A stretch of 64,000 nt of DNA from an uncultured candidatus Porisulfidus sp. (GCA_958431155.1 OY288106.1:253937-317936), one strand, 5' to 3'; positions 18,684 to 27,865 are shown, counted from the stretch's first letter. Numbers and translations are program-made. The notes: generated by a model from the sequence alone, not told the origin.

Positions 18684-19445
18684 TCAGAAAATTCCCGGAA
18701 TTACGGCCTTTCGGCTGGCCGGATAATCGTCGAACTTCTCCCGGTACCACCGATGGTGGCTGTAGGCCCTCGGTATCAGGTTGGCGGCGGTGAACACGAA
18801 GAAGGCGAGGCCTGCCAGCGACCAGGTCGCCAGCGCCCAGCCGGCCCACTCCAGTATTTCCCCGAGATGGTTTGGACAGGAAACGAAACGGAACCCTCCG
18901 CCTTGGGGAATGGCGTAGCCAGTCTCGCCGGGCTTCCGCAAGCGCAGCAGGACCGTGTCGGAGTGGAGGTTGAGGGCCATTCCCGCAAGGAAAACCGCAA
19001 GGCCGACGAGGAAGCGGGGATCGTTCAGCCATTCGACGCCATATTCGCCGAACTCCGAGACGATGCGGGCGTTGATGTAGGCGTTGATCACGTTGAAGAA
19101 GACCCCCGAAGCAGCGACCGCGATCGGCATCCGCTTGCCTTGCGTGCGCAGCCGGAATGGAAAGATCAGCGTTCGATGCACGTAGTGGGCCTGCCACATG
19201 ACGAGGAACACCAGCGGCACGACCTCCCAGGCGGATTCTCCGCAGAAATATACATACAGGAAGACGACCACGGTCGGCAGCTCCATGATGATCCAGCCCG
19301 TCCGGTTGGAGAAGGACGGTCCCCAGCCTGCGGCCGGGTAGTGACGGCCGAACGGGGCCGTGTTGCGGAGCAGGTACAGGAAGGCCGGGACCGAGATTGC
19401 AAGGACCCCCCACACCAGGATGCCATGGATCTGCAGTTCAGCCAT
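18684..19445 (-). CDS. Steroid 5-alpha-reductase-like membrane protein
   Basis: A 253-residue polytopic protein similar along its length to eukaryotic 3-oxo-5-alpha-steroid 4-dehydrogenase 1. The C-terminal NADPH-binding region is very close to the animal pattern: NLHSDTVLLRLRKPGETGY, IPQGGGFRFVSCPNHLGEI, LEWAGWALATWS, HHRWYREKFDDYP and final RKAVIPGIF. About six hydrophobic helices are visible. A strong GGAGGAG lies seven bases before the ATG. Family members reduce a C=C double bond conjugated to a carbonyl. The bacterial substrate is unknown, and no sterol genes are nearby. Wider relatives include ICMT- and DUF1295-type proteins, but the match here is to SRD5A proper. Confidence 0.85.
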   Translation of the reverse strand: MAELQIHGILVWGVLAISVPAFLYLLRNTAPFGRHYPAAGWGPSFSNRTGWIIMELPTVVVFLYVYFCGESAWEVVPLVFLVMWQAHYVHRTLIFPFRLRTQGKRMPIAVAASGVFFNVINAYINARIVSEFGEYGVEWLNDPRFLVGLAVFLAGMALNLHSDTVLLRLRKPGETGYAIPQGGGFRFVSCPNHLGEILEWAGWALATWSLAGLAFFVFTAANLIPRAYSHHRWYREKFDDYPASRKAVIPGIF

Positions 19446-20001
19446 TTCCGTTTTCTCCTCCGATCATGCTTGCATTTTAGGGGATGAATTCCGGATTTGC
19501 AGGGTTTGACCTTGCAGGCGTGCGGGTCTCGAAGGCAACTGCCTGCTTGTAATGGACTTTTTGGAACATCACTCCCTCCGAGAACGGAATCTCGGCGAGG
19601 GGTCCTGATCACTCCAGGCTGGAATTTAAGGCGGCTGGTCTGCGAAGGAAGGTTTTTACGATATTGAAAATTCTCATAGACGGGCTCAGGGAAGCCAATG
19701 AGCTGAACTTATTATAAATAATCTATGTAGAAATAATAATTTATATGATAATTTTCATAAATTCTTTAACTTTGAGGCCGTTAGAGAAACACTACACCAC
19801 CCCAAACATGGGAAAGAACAGGTTGATTCTATTGTTGGATTTAGAGAGAGCAGAATACGATCGGGACGATACTTTGCGAAGCATGCCGTGCCGATACCTT
19901 GGCGTTCGAGAAAATTAATTGCAGAAAGCGTGGCGCTAAAGGTTTTGTCATGGCAATAGGGTTGACCTGAAAGTCGCTGGAGATTTGCCGGCAAACCCCG
20001 A
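19446..20001. other. Gene-free stretch with an AT-rich core
   Basis: No convincing gene, RNA or terminator was found in these 556 bases. Bases ~19695-19770 are strikingly AT-rich (runs such as TTATTATAAATAATC) against the GC-rich surroundings. The patch could be an upstream control region, a mobile-element scar or a bend; nothing in the sequence decides between these. Confidence 0.5.
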
Positions 20002-20373
20002 CTACTCCCCGAATCCGTAGAACCGTTCGTCCAGAAAGTCGCGCATGGCGGCGATGTGCTCTTCCGTCCAGTCGAGCCCGGCCCCTCGGCGGCAGTGGTC
20101 GACACGCGCGTGCAGTTGTATGACATCCTCGACAATGCCTTCCGTCCCGCGGTACAGCAGGCGGCCGTCGCCACCGGTGATGCGCGCGTGGCAGGCGGTG
20201 CAGTGTTCTTGATGTACACTGTCTGCACTGAACGCTTGAACGCTTTTGAGGTCAAAGAGGGAAAGCACGCCGAACAGAACGAAGATCAGCCAGAATCTGA
20301 TGTCCCAGAAGAAAAACCTGATTTGGGTCGATCTGGAGATGACCGGGCTCAACCCGGACACGGACCGGATCAT
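20002..20373 (-). CDS. Small c-type cytochrome (start uncertain)
   Basis: The mature part carries one haem-binding motif, CTACH, preceded by a hydrophobic export signal ([21 protein letters not shown]). After the haem site come [29 protein letters not shown] and a C-terminal helix [19 protein letters not shown]; the Met there is a possible axial ligand. The protein would be periplasmic and about 75-100 residues after processing. No ATG lies close to the signal sequence: the nearest in-frame ATG, at 20373, is 74 bases inside the divergent orn gene. A GTG at 20361 or a rare start nearer 20305 is possible. Partner unknown. Confidence 0.6.
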   Translation of the reverse strand: MIRSVSGLSPVISRSTQIRFFFWDIRFWLIFVLFGVLSLFDLKSVQAFSADSVHQEHCTACHARITGGDGRLLYRGTEGIVEDVIQLHARVDHCRRGAGLDWTEEHIAAMRDFLDERFYGFGE

Positions 20374-20854
20374 CGAGATCGCAACCGTGGTCACGGACTC
20401 AGACCTCAACGTGCTGGCGACCGGACCAGTGCGGGTGATCCACCAGTCGGAGGCGTGCCTGGCCGGGATGGACGAATGGAATACCTCCCACCACGGCGCG
20501 TCCGGACTGACCGAGGCGGTGCGCCGCTCCGACTGCGACGAGGCGCAGGCCGAGCGCGAGACGCTGGAGTTCCTGGGGCAGCATGTCGCGTACGGAGTCT
20601 CGCCGATGTGCGGCAACAGCATCTGCCAGGACCGACGCTTCCTGGCGCGTTGGATGCCGGCCCTGGAACGCTTCTTTCACTACCGGAACCTGGACGTCAG
20701 CACGCTCAAGGAGTTGGCACGGCGCTGGTATCCGGACCAGGTCGAGGAGTTCCGCAAAGCCTCCGCGCACCGGGCGCTTGAGGACATTCGCGAGTCGATC
20801 CGGGAGTTGGAGCATTACCGTCGGCAGATACTTCAGCGCGTGGCGGCTTCCTGA
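20300..20854 (+). CDS. orn: Oligoribonuclease
   Basis: DEDDh 3'-5' exonuclease that degrades RNA dinucleotides and other very short oligoribonucleotides. The 184-residue product shows [20 protein letters not shown] (first Asp/Glu pair), the central [35 protein letters not shown], and the final [11 protein letters not shown] (His and last Asp). The start [14 protein letters not shown] is the family start; an upstream in-frame ATG at 20246 has no similarity. The 3' end overlaps the convergent nadB by 22 bases. Confidence 0.97.
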   Translation: MSQKKNLIWVDLEMTGLNPDTDRIIEIATVVTDSDLNVLATGPVRVIHQSEACLAGMDEWNTSHHGASGLTEAVRRSDCDEAQAERETLEFLGQHVAYGVSPMCGNSICQDRRFLARWMPALERFFHYRNLDVSTLKELARRWYPDQVEEFRKASAHRALEDIRESIRELEHYRRQILQRVAAS

Positions 20855-22476
20855 AGCGGGAGGTCGCGGCCGGCCTCCGGGTGCAGCACGGTGTCACAGC
20901 CGTCCATGGCCGGGTCCAGTTCCGGATAGTCCAGAGTGTAGTGCAGGCCGCGGCTTTCACGGCGCATCATCGCGCAGCAGATGATCAGGTTCGCGACCTG
21001 GACAAGGTTGCGTAGCTCGATCAGATCTCGCGAGATGCGGAAGTCCCGGTAATATTCGTTGATTTCTTCGTGAAGCAGAGTGCAGCGGTGTTGTGCCCGT
21101 TCCAGCCGCTTGCTGGTGCGCACGATGCCCACGTAGTCCCACATGAAGCGGCGCAACTCGTCCCAGTTGTGCGCGACCACCACCTCCTCGTCGGAGTCCG
21201 ACACCCGGCTTTCGTCCCAAGGGGCCACCTCCGGGGGTGGCGTGTCCCGGGATAGCGTCCCGTTGATGTGTTCGCTCGCGGCGTGGGCGAATACCAGGCA
21301 CTCCAACAGGGAGTTGCTGGCCATCCGGTTCGCGCCGTGCAGTCCGGTGTGGGCGACCTCGCCGATGGCGTACAGCCCGGGAAGGTCGGTGCAGCCGTGC
21401 CGGTTGGTCACAACGCCGCCGCAAGTGTAGTGCGCGGCCGGTACCACCGGGATGGGCTGACGGGTCAGGTCGATGTCGTATTCGAGGCAGCGGGAGTAGG
21501 TGTTCGGGAACGCCTCGCGCAGGGCGTCGGCCGGCTTGTGGCTGATGTCGAGGTGCACGTAGTCCAGCCCGAGACGCTTCATTTCGTGGTCGATGGCCCG
21601 CGCGACGATGTCCCGGGGGGCCAGTGCGCCGCGTTCGTCGAAGCGGCGCACGAACTCCTCGCCGTTGCCGGGTAGGCGCAGTTTCGCTCCCTCGCCACGC
21701 AGCGCCTCGGTCATCAGGAAGGACTTGGCGCGCGGGTCGTACAGGCAGGTCGGATGGAACTGGATGAACTCCATGTTGGCCACGCGGCAGCCGGCCCGCC
21801 ACGCCATTGCCAACCCGTCGCCGGACGAGGTGTCCGGGTTGGAGGTGTACAGGTAGACCTTGCTCGCGCCGCCGGTGGCCAGGATCACGCAGCGTGCGCG
21901 ATAGGTGTCGACTGCATTGGTGCGCGTGTCCTGAGCGTAGATGCCGATACAGCGGCGTTCTCCGGCACGGTGCTGGACGATCAGGTCGACCGCGATGCAG
22001 TGGCTGTGTAGTTCCACGTTGGGTCGCTGGCGGACCTGCTCCATGAGGGCCTCCTGGATGGTGCGGCCGGTGTGGTCGGCGACGTGCGCCACCCGCCGGC
22101 GGCTATGGCCGCCTTCCCGAGTCAGGTGCAGCCCGCCGGAGGGTGGATGGGGGGTGAAGTTCACGCCTTGGTCCTGCAGCCACCGGATCATGGCGGCACC
22201 GCGGTCCGCGACCTGTTGCACCACCTCCGGCTGGCACAGTCCGCCGCCGGTCGAAATCGTGTCGGCGACGTGCAGCGCGACCGAGTCCTTGTCGTCCAGT
22301 GCCGCCGACACGCCGCCCTGGGCGTAGGCCGTCGAGCTTTCGGTGGGGTTCGCCTTGCACAGCAGCGTGACCCGCAGGCGCGGGTCTGCCTCCAGCGCAG
22401 CGCACAGACCCGCCGCACCGCTGCCAAGGATCAGGATGTCCGTATCGTGAATAATGGGCGCACTGTCTGCAACCAC
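20833..22476 (-). CDS. nadB: L-aspartate oxidase
   Basis: FAD enzyme that oxidises aspartate to iminoaspartate, first step of bacterial NAD synthesis. The 547-residue product has the N-terminal dinucleotide fold [29 protein letters not shown], the active-site region [20 protein letters not shown], the FAD segment [26 protein letters not shown] and the helical C-terminal domain. The start chosen is GTG 22476, directly before family similarity, with GGCGGA upstream; the frame is open further but lacks similarity. It is divergent from rpoE, a common arrangement. Confidence 0.95.
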   Translation of the reverse strand: MVADSAPIIHDTDILILGSGAAGLCAALEADPRLRVTLLCKANPTESSTAYAQGGVSAALDDKDSVALHVADTISTGGGLCQPEVVQQVADRGAAMIRWLQDQGVNFTPHPPSGGLHLTREGGHSRRRVAHVADHTGRTIQEALMEQVRQRPNVELHSHCIAVDLIVQHRAGERRCIGIYAQDTRTNAVDTYRARCVILATGGASKVYLYTSNPDTSSGDGLAMAWRAGCRVANMEFIQFHPTCLYDPRAKSFLMTEALRGEGAKLRLPGNGEEFVRRFDERGALAPRDIVARAIDHEMKRLGLDYVHLDISHKPADALREAFPNTYSRCLEYDIDLTRQPIPVVPAAHYTCGGVVTNRHGCTDLPGLYAIGEVAHTGLHGANRMASNSLLECLVFAHAASEHINGTLSRDTPPPEVAPWDESRVSDSDEEVVVAHNWDELRRFMWDYVGIVRTSKRLERAQHRCTLLHEEINEYYRDFRISRDLIELRNLVQVANLIICCAMMRRESRGLHYTLDYPELDPAMDGCDTVLHPEAGRDLPLQEAATR

Positions 22477-22598
22477 GATTCCGCCATTTCTGTCATGCCG
22501 AACCACGATTATAATGTGGCACCTATACATTGACCCCCTTACGTGCTTGACGAAGCCCCACAAGAACTTTTCTTGGCGGATTGGCTCCGGGCGCCGAG

Positions 22599-23189
22599 AT
22601 GAGCGACAAAAGCGACCGGAATCTGGTTCGCCGCGCCAAGGCGGGGGAGACCGGCGCATTCGACGCGCTGGTCGAGAAGTACCAGCACCGCATCTTGAAC
22701 CTGGTCGGTCGTTACGTGTCCGACCGCGCCACCCGGCAGGATGTGGCCCAGGAGTCCTTCATCAAGGCCTGGCGCAACATCAAGAGTTTCCGGGGCGACA
22801 GCCAGTTCTACACTTGGCTGTTCCGGATCGCAGTCAACACGGCGATAAACTACCTGGCCGCGGCGCGTCGCCGGCCGGAGTATACGCTGCCGCCGAATGA
22901 GGACGGGGAGACGAGTATGGACGATATGCAGGTCGACCTGGACACACCGGAGGGTGAAGTGGAGGCAGAGGAAATCGCCGCAATAGTGAACGAAGTGATT
23001 TCCGAGTTGTCGGAAGACTTAAGGGTGGCAATCACCTTGCGCGAATTGGAAGGCATGAGTTATGAGCAGATTGCCTACATCATGAAATGTCCGATCGGCA
23101 CGGTGCGTTCGCGCATCTTCCGGGCCCGGGAGGCTATTGATGAACGATTGCGGCCGGCACTGAACGACTCGTCAGGAGGGATCGAATGA
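22599..23189 (+). CDS. rpoE: RNA polymerase sigma-E factor (ECF)
   Basis: Extracytoplasmic-function sigma factor for envelope stress. The 196-residue protein has region 2 (AFDALVEKYQHRILNLVGRYV, then DVAQESFIKAWRNIKSFRGDSQFYTWLFRIA) and region 4 (VITLRELEGMSYEQIAYIMKCPIGTVRSRIFRAREAI, shown in parts). The start MSDKSDRN is used; an in-frame upstream codon at 22581 adds only six residues without similarity. Its end overlaps rseA as ATGA, giving the operon rpoE-rseA-rseB-mucD. A TATAAT at 22510-22515 may be part of a housekeeping promoter. Confidence 0.96.
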   Translation: MSDKSDRNLVRRAKAGETGAFDALVEKYQHRILNLVGRYVSDRATRQDVAQESFIKAWRNIKSFRGDSQFYTWLFRIAVNTAINYLAAARRRPEYTLPPNEDGETSMDDMQVDLDTPEGEVEAEEIAAIVNEVISELSEDLRVAITLRELEGMSYEQIAYIMKCPIGTVRSRIFRAREAIDERLRPALNDSSGGIE

Positions 23190-23707
23190 GCGATCACGAC
23201 CACGAGTGGGTTTCCGCCTACTTGGATGACGAGCTCACGCCCGCGGAGCGGGCCAGGGGGAGCCGGACTCTGAGCCGGAAGCCGAAGGCGCGCCGCCGCC
23301 TGGGCCGCTACCAGCTGATCGGCGATGCGATGCGCAACGAATTGCCGGAACAACTGTATCCGGGATTCGCAAGGCGGGTCCATCAGAAAATCGTTCAGGA
23401 AGCTTCTCCCCCCCCCAAGCACCATCTCCTGCAGGAGGTCTGGCACTGGATCCGGCATCCGGCCCCGCTGGCGGTGGCCAGCGGCCTGTCGGCCACGCTG
23501 GTCGCGGCGGGGCTGTGGTTCTACACGAAGCAGCCGCCGGCCATCCCGGTGGTGATCGACGTGCCGATCGACCAGATCGCGGAAGTCCCGGAATCCGAGT
23601 TGGACACGAGGGCGCACCAGCAGATCCTGAGTTACCTGGCGGCCCATGCGGAAGTCGAGCCGCGTGCGCTGATGCCCTATGCCCAGTTGGTGGAATATGA
23701 CAAATAA
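23186..23707 (+). CDS. rseA: Anti-sigma-E factor RseA/MucA
   Basis: Single-pass inner-membrane protein that holds sigma-E until stress triggers proteolysis. The 173-residue product has an N-terminal sigma-binding domain (EWVSAYLDDELTPAE, RYQLIGDAMRNELP), one membrane helix near residues 94-112 (LAVASGLSATLVAAGLWFY) and a periplasmic tail that ends HAEVEPRALMPYAQLVEYDK, typical of MucA/RseA C-termini. Start and stop overlap both neighbours, so expression is coupled. Confidence 0.93.
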   Translation: MSDHDHEWVSAYLDDELTPAERARGSRTLSRKPKARRRLGRYQLIGDAMRNELPEQLYPGFARRVHQKIVQEASPPPKHHLLQEVWHWIRHPAPLAVASGLSATLVAAGLWFYTKQPPAIPVVIDVPIDQIAEVPESELDTRAHQQILSYLAAHAEVEPRALMPYAQLVEYDK

Positions 23708-24773
23708 GGCGACGCAGGGCATGACCGGGCGGCAGGGCCGCCCCGGGGAACTTTTGCCGCAGGGTGCAGTCTTTTCCGTCGGGGGGGAGAACGCGAAGAC
23801 CTGCAGGAGGCTGTTGTTGATCATGGTTCTGGTTGGACTGGCCACGACGGTGAAGGGCGAGGTGGATCCGGCGAGCTGGCTGGTCCGGGCCGACCAGGCG
23901 GCCGAGCGCGCCAACTTCACCGGCACGCTGTCCCTGCTCGACGGCGGCGTGACCCAGCGCACGATGAAGGTCAAGCAGGGCTTCGATGGGCGCAACACCC
24001 ACCAGCGGTGGGTCTCGGCCTCCGGGGGAGAGGAGTGCGAGATCGTGCGCCGGGCGAACGAGTCCGCCGTGGTGTTCCCCAACCGACGGGTGATGATTCA
24101 CGGCCGCCAGAACCCGAAGAACCTGATTCCGAGAATCCAGCGGGATATCGCCCAGTTGAAACAGTACTATCAGCTCGAGACCGGCGGGCAGGAGAAGGTC
24201 GCCGGGCGACCCTGCCAGCTGGTCAAGGCGACTTCGCGCGACAATTACCGCTACGGTTGCGAATTGTGCGTGGACACGGCTTCGGGTCTGCCGCTGCGGG
24301 CGCGGATGGTGACGCCGAGCGGCGAGAAGATCGAAAAGTTCGCCTTCACCTCCGTGGACGTGCTGGAGTCCATTCAGCAGTTTTCCCCGAACAGCTTCTG
24401 GCTGGCGACCGACACCAACGGCTTCGAGACGATCAACCTGCCGTACGGCTCCCAGCCGGCGCCGGGCCAGTGGCGGATCGAGAACCTGCCGCCGGGCTTC
24501 GTGGAGCGGTTGGCGGTGATCCGCAAGCTGCCGCTCAACCCGAAGCCGGTGTACCATATCGTGCTGGCGGACGCCTTGTCCCGGATTTCTGTTTTCGTTA
24601 CCCGTCTACCCGAGGACAGGGAGGTTAAGAGCCGGCAGTTCTCGCGCAAGGCGCTCAACGGATACATAACGGTGCGGGACGGTCACCAGGTCACCGTGAT
24701 CGGCGGTGTGCCGGCCGAAACCGTCCGAATGATCGGCGATTCGGTCCACCGAAGCGCTGATTCCATGAACTGA
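23697..24773 (+). CDS. rseB: Periplasmic sigma-E regulator RseB/MucB
   Basis: RseB binds the periplasmic part of RseA and protects it from cleavage until lipid or LPS signals displace it. The large domain reads from WLVRADQAAERANFTGTLSL to about FSPNSFWLA and the small domain ends near VTVIGGVPAETVRMI. The ATG at 23697 overlaps the end of rseA and would give 358 residues with a 40-residue tail before the export signal CRRLLLIMVLVGLATTVKG. A TTG near 23815 with GGAGG six bases upstream is a plausible alternative giving a short signal peptide. Function is clear, start is not. Confidence 0.92.
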   Translation: MTNKATQGMTGRQGRPGELLPQGAVFSVGGENAKTCRRLLLIMVLVGLATTVKGEVDPASWLVRADQAAERANFTGTLSLLDGGVTQRTMKVKQGFDGRNTHQRWVSASGGEECEIVRRANESAVVFPNRRVMIHGRQNPKNLIPRIQRDIAQLKQYYQLETGGQEKVAGRPCQLVKATSRDNYRYGCELCVDTASGLPLRARMVTPSGEKIEKFAFTSVDVLESIQQFSPNSFWLATDTNGFETINLPYGSQPAPGQWRIENLPPGFVERLAVIRKLPLNPKPVYHIVLADALSRISVFVTRLPEDREVKSRQFSRKALNGYITVRDGHQVTVIGGVPAETVRMIGDSVHRSADSMN

Positions 24774-24790
24774 TTTTGCAAGGAAACCCG

Positions 24791-26212
24791 ATGCTGCACA
24801 CCTGGACCTCGAGAACGCTCACCGCCGCTTTGGGCTTCGCCGTGCTGTTCGCGCCGCTTCAGGCGCGCGAACTGCCGGACTTCACCGACCTGATCGAGCA
24901 GAATGCGCCGGTCGTGGTCAACATCACCACGAGCCGCAACGTCGGGGGTTCCGCCACCGGCAAGGAGGCGCCGCATGGCACCCCGGAGGACATGCCGGAC
25001 TTCTTCCGCCGGTTCTTCGAGCAGATGCCGGAGGGCCAGCAGCAGCGTCCGCCGCAGCAGCGGCGCCACGGCACCGGGTCCGGGATGATCTACTCCGCGG
25101 ACGGCTACATCGTGACCAACCACCACGTGGTCGACGGGGCGGACGAGATCATCGTCAAGCTCAGCGACAAGCGGCAATTCGTGGCGGAGAAGGTGGGATC
25201 CGACCCGCGCAGCGACCTGGCGTTGCTGAAGATTGATGCGGAGGACCTGCCGACTGCGACGCTCGGCAACTCGGAGGAACTGAAGGTCGGGCAGTGGGTG
25301 CTCGCCATCGGCTCGCCGTTCGGCTTCGAGCATTCGGTCACCGCCGGCATCGTCAGCGCCAAGGGACGCAGCCTGCCGAGCGAGAACTACATCCCGTTCA
25401 TCCAGACCGACGTGGCCATCAACCCCGGCAACTCCGGCGGGCCGCTGTTCGATATGGACGGGCACGTGGTCGGCATCAACGCGCAGATCTACACCCGCAC
25501 CGGCGGCTTCATGGGCCTGTCCTTCGCCATCCCGATCGACATGGTGTCGGAAGTGATCGCGCAGATCAAGAAGGACGGCCACGTCGTGCGCGGCTGGCTC
25601 GGCGTGTACATCCAGGAGGTGACCCGCGACCTGGCCGAATCGTTCGGACTGGATCGCCCGAAGGGCGCGATCATTGCCGAAATCACCGAGGATGGCCCGG
25701 CGGACGAGGCCGGACTGGAGGCTGGGGACATCGTCCTGGAGTTCGACGGGAAGGAAGTGGAGAGTTCCAGCGCGCTGCCGCCGATGGTCGGGCAGGTGAA
25801 GCCCGGCAAGACGGTCGAAGTCGAGATCATGCGCGGCGGCAAGCGCAAGACCGTGGAGGTGACCCTGGGGCAGTTGCCCGACGATGGGGCGCCGATGGCG
25901 GTGCCGTCCGGGGATCCGGGGTCGTCGGAAGAGACGGAGATCCTGGGCATGCGCCTGGAGGAACTGCCCGAAGAAGCGCGCAAGCAGCGCAATCTCGACA
26001 AGGGCGGCGTGTGGGTGAAGGAAGTGACCGGGGATCCGGCGCGCTCCGCCGGAATCCAGAAGGGCGACGTGATCCAGATGTTCGCCGGGCAGAAGATCGA
26101 GACGCTGGACGACTTCAAGGAGGCGGCGGAAGACCTCGAGGGAGGGCAGCCGCAGCCGATCCTGGTGCAGCGTCAGCAAGGTTCGCGGTGGTTGGCGCTG
26201 ACGCCTGAATAG
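24791..26212 (+). CDS. mucD: Periplasmic serine protease, DegP/MucD type
   Basis: HtrA-family protease/chaperone for misfolded envelope proteins. The 473-residue precursor has a signal peptide (TLTAALGFAVLFAPLQA), a trypsin-like domain with catalytic His in TNHHVVDGA, Asp in DPRSDLALLKID and Ser in NPGNSGGPL, and two PDZ domains (about residues 265-350 and 380-465). The ATG at 24791 follows AGGA at seven bases. It closes the rpoE operon and in related genomes is followed by lepA; here lepA is displaced by an insertion. Confidence 0.95.
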   Translation: MLHTWTSRTLTAALGFAVLFAPLQARELPDFTDLIEQNAPVVVNITTSRNVGGSATGKEAPHGTPEDMPDFFRRFFEQMPEGQQQRPPQQRRHGTGSGMIYSADGYIVTNHHVVDGADEIIVKLSDKRQFVAEKVGSDPRSDLALLKIDAEDLPTATLGNSEELKVGQWVLAIGSPFGFEHSVTAGIVSAKGRSLPSENYIPFIQTDVAINPGNSGGPLFDMDGHVVGINAQIYTRTGGFMGLSFAIPIDMVSEVIAQIKKDGHVVRGWLGVYIQEVTRDLAESFGLDRPKGAIIAEITEDGPADEAGLEAGDIVLEFDGKEVESSSALPPMVGQVKPGKTVEVEIMRGGKRKTVEVTLGQLPDDGAPMAVPSGDPGSSEETEILGMRLEELPEEARKQRNLDKGGVWVKEVTGDPARSAGIQKGDVIQMFAGQKIETLDDFKEAAEDLEGGQPQPILVQRQQGSRWLALTPE

Positions 26213-26421
26213 GGGGGCGAGGCGCGCCGGAGGAGGGGGTTCCGGAGCCTCCGAAAGGCTCGAAAAACCTGCCCGGATGGGTGTCTGGCGGCGCGAAGCG
26301 GAGTGCCGGACGGCCGTGCTACAATCGCTTTCAACGCCCTCTGGACATGGAAGTTCCTAGGGGTTGATCAAAACACTCAAGGTTGGAATAAATAAAGGCT
26401 GACCGACCGGAACATGGAATC

Positions 26422-26661
26422 ATGATGGATACCGTGACGATTCAGATTATCTCGTTCCAGACGGTCGCGCTGGTGGCGATCCTGGGCTTCCTTTGGAGTC
26501 TCCACCGTGACATGGGGAACCTGCGCAAGGATGTCGGCAAGGATATTGCCGATCTGCGTCAGGAATTCGGTAAGGACACTGCCGACCTGCGCGAGCGCAT
26601 GGCGAGAGTGGAAGGCCTGCTGGAAGGCTTCGTCGGCCGCCCGCCTGAACCGCAACTCTGA
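26422..26661 (+). CDS. Small membrane-anchored coiled-coil protein
   Basis: A 79-residue protein with one N-terminal membrane helix (SFQTVALVAILGFLWSLH) and a coiled-coil tail with a repeated 11-residue unit, LRKDVGKDIAD then LRQEFGKDTAD then LRERMARVEG. Such short TM-plus-coil proteins are common and of unknown function. It lies between mucD and the truncated lepA copy. Codon use and GC content look native. The first of two adjacent ATG codons is used; no strong ribosome-binding site decides. Confidence 0.55.
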   Translation: MMDTVTIQIISFQTVALVAILGFLWSLHRDMGNLRKDVGKDIADLRQEFGKDTADLRERMARVEGLLEGFVGRPPEPQL

Positions 26662-26792
26662 CCAGATTATTTCCGGAGGGCTGGCGCGAGTCACGGCGCT
26701 CGCAGGCCGAGCGCCGGGCCGGAATTGAATAGACCCCGAAAACCTGTTTCGACATCTCGCTGATGCCCCCGCTGCACTCCGGCACTTTTCCG

Positions 26793-26927
26793 ATGGAGAA
26801 GATCCGGAATTTCTCCATCATCGCGCACATTGATCACGGCAAGTCCACGCTGGCGGACCGCTTCATCGAGTTGTGCGGCGCGCTAAGCGACCGCGAGATG
26901 AGCGACCAGGTTCTGGACAACATGGAC
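26793..26927 (+). repeat. Direct repeat of lepA codons 1-45, left copy
   Basis: 135 bases matching 27930-28064 with five differences seen by eye, at codons 14, 23, 31, 40 and 41, all synonymous. Similarity extends about 8-10 bases upstream of the ATG with one indel. Confidence 0.92.
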
Positions 26928-26936
26928 AATGTTTAG
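26793..26936 (+). pseudogene. Truncated lepA 5' end (first 45 codons)
   Basis: Codons 1-45 are identical in protein sequence to the intact lepA at 27930 ([19 protein letters not shown] through QVLDNMD), then the frame runs into foreign AT-rich DNA and stops at TAG after two codons. The copy keeps the P-loop lysine but is far too short to work. Its upstream sequence adjoins the mucD side, so it is probably the original chromosomal start of lepA, cut off by an insertion. Confidence 0.9.
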
Positions 26937-27054
26937 AGGACCTCTTAATCGATTGCTGAAAAGTGGTTTATGAAATTACTCACTGCGTTTGACACGACTG
27001 GTGTAAAGATGATTAATACCGCGAACATTTTTACTCATGTAGGAGGAGGCCCTT

Positions 27055-27354
27055 ATGGCAGAAGATATTCAAGATTCACAGATTTTTGCAGTGCCGGAAA
27101 AAGAGATGAGGTCAATTCTTTCTGGACCAGCAATATTTACGAACAAAACATATGTGACCAGCACGCCATACGGCCTGAAAATTGCTTTTTGTGAGCTCTC
27201 TGCTGGATCGCATCATCCTTTTTTCCGACAAGCAGTGTTCATGTCCTGGGAAGATTTTGCGTCTTTTATGCGGATCCTAAAGAGGATAGAAGAAGATCTG
27301 CAGACCATTCCAATGCCTACAGATGCAGAGGGTGGTTCCCATGGGGAAGAATAA
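27055..27354 (+). CDS. Unknown protein of the lepA mini-island
   Basis: A 99-residue protein preceded by a very strong Shine-Dalgarno (GGAGGAGG, about 7 bases before the ATG). The core FTNKTYVTSTPYGLKIAFCE, then FRQAVFMSWEDFASFMRIL, faintly recalls DUF3467-type proteins, but that is a weak visual resemblance. No signal peptide or membrane helix is seen. A TTGACA at 26989-26994 may be the -35 of its promoter. It overlaps the next gene by 14 bases, so the two form a pair. Low GC and AT-rich codon use set it apart from mucD and lepA. Confidence 0.7.
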   Translation: MAEDIQDSQIFAVPEKEMRSILSGPAIFTNKTYVTSTPYGLKIAFCELSAGSHHPFFRQAVFMSWEDFASFMRILKRIEEDLQTIPMPTDAEGGSHGEE

Positions 27355-27808
27355 AGACAATGAACAGGAGGTTAAGGGGAAAGGTCAGCTTCCTAATGTA
27401 GAAACATTTAAACCCTCTTTTCAAGCTCGCCTAAAAAAATTTAGCGACTTTGAGACTTTTTCAACTGAAAAATCTGAAAAAGATGCTGAAACTGGGGCAC
27501 GTATTTCTACGACTTATTTGGAAAGGAAGCAAACCGTGGTTGGAGTAAGTAAAGACGATCTAGAAAATTTGCTCAGTTTCGATGCTAGGGAGATGGGAAA
27601 GTTTACTTTCGGTATGTTTCTTCTTTCAGGTTCGGCTTGGCTTTTAGTCGAAGAAATCGTCCGCCAACAAGAGTTTGAGATCACCGCTTTAGTTTTGGTT
27701 TGTGCATTGTGTGTTGTTTTTGGTTTAATTTTTGTGGGAGATGGCTATTTGGATCGTATGAGAAAGCGCAAAATAATTAAGAGTATCTTTTCCCAGACCA
27801 GCCAATAG
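27341..27808 (+). CDS. Two-helix membrane protein of the lepA mini-island
   Basis: A 155-residue protein with a charged cytosolic N-terminal half (KNKDNEQEVKGKGQ to TYLERKQTVVGVSKDD) and two membrane helices near residues 88-106 (FTFGMFLLSGSAWLLVEEI) and 113-133 (ITALVLVCALCVVFGLIFV), ending in a basic tail RMRKRKIIKSIF. An in-frame ATG at 27323 would add six residues. No family recognised. A small soluble protein coupled to a small membrane protein in a mobile context is a pattern seen in phage-defence and toxin systems, but that role is inference only. Confidence 0.7.
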   Translation: MGKNKDNEQEVKGKGQLPNVETFKPSFQARLKKFSDFETFSTEKSEKDAETGARISTTYLERKQTVVGVSKDDLENLLSFDAREMGKFTFGMFLLSGSAWLLVEEIVRQQEFEITALVLVCALCVVFGLIFVGDGYLDRMRKRKIIKSIFSQTSQ

Positions 27809-27865
27809 CAAAATTACTTTTACATGAGTAATCGCTGCATGAAGTTTGAAAACCGACCGAGTGGG

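Noticed and set aside
19755..20255. 166-codon minus frame over the cytochrome region
   Set aside because: Out of frame with the CTACH-containing gene and without any coherent motif.
22562..22585. Possible sigma-E promoter (GAACTT) before rpoE
   Set aside because: The matching -10 is poor and the start would fall almost on the start codon.
26245..26261. Small hairpin after mucD (GAGCCT/AGGCTC)
   Set aside because: Six pairs with no T-run on either strand; not convincing as a terminator.
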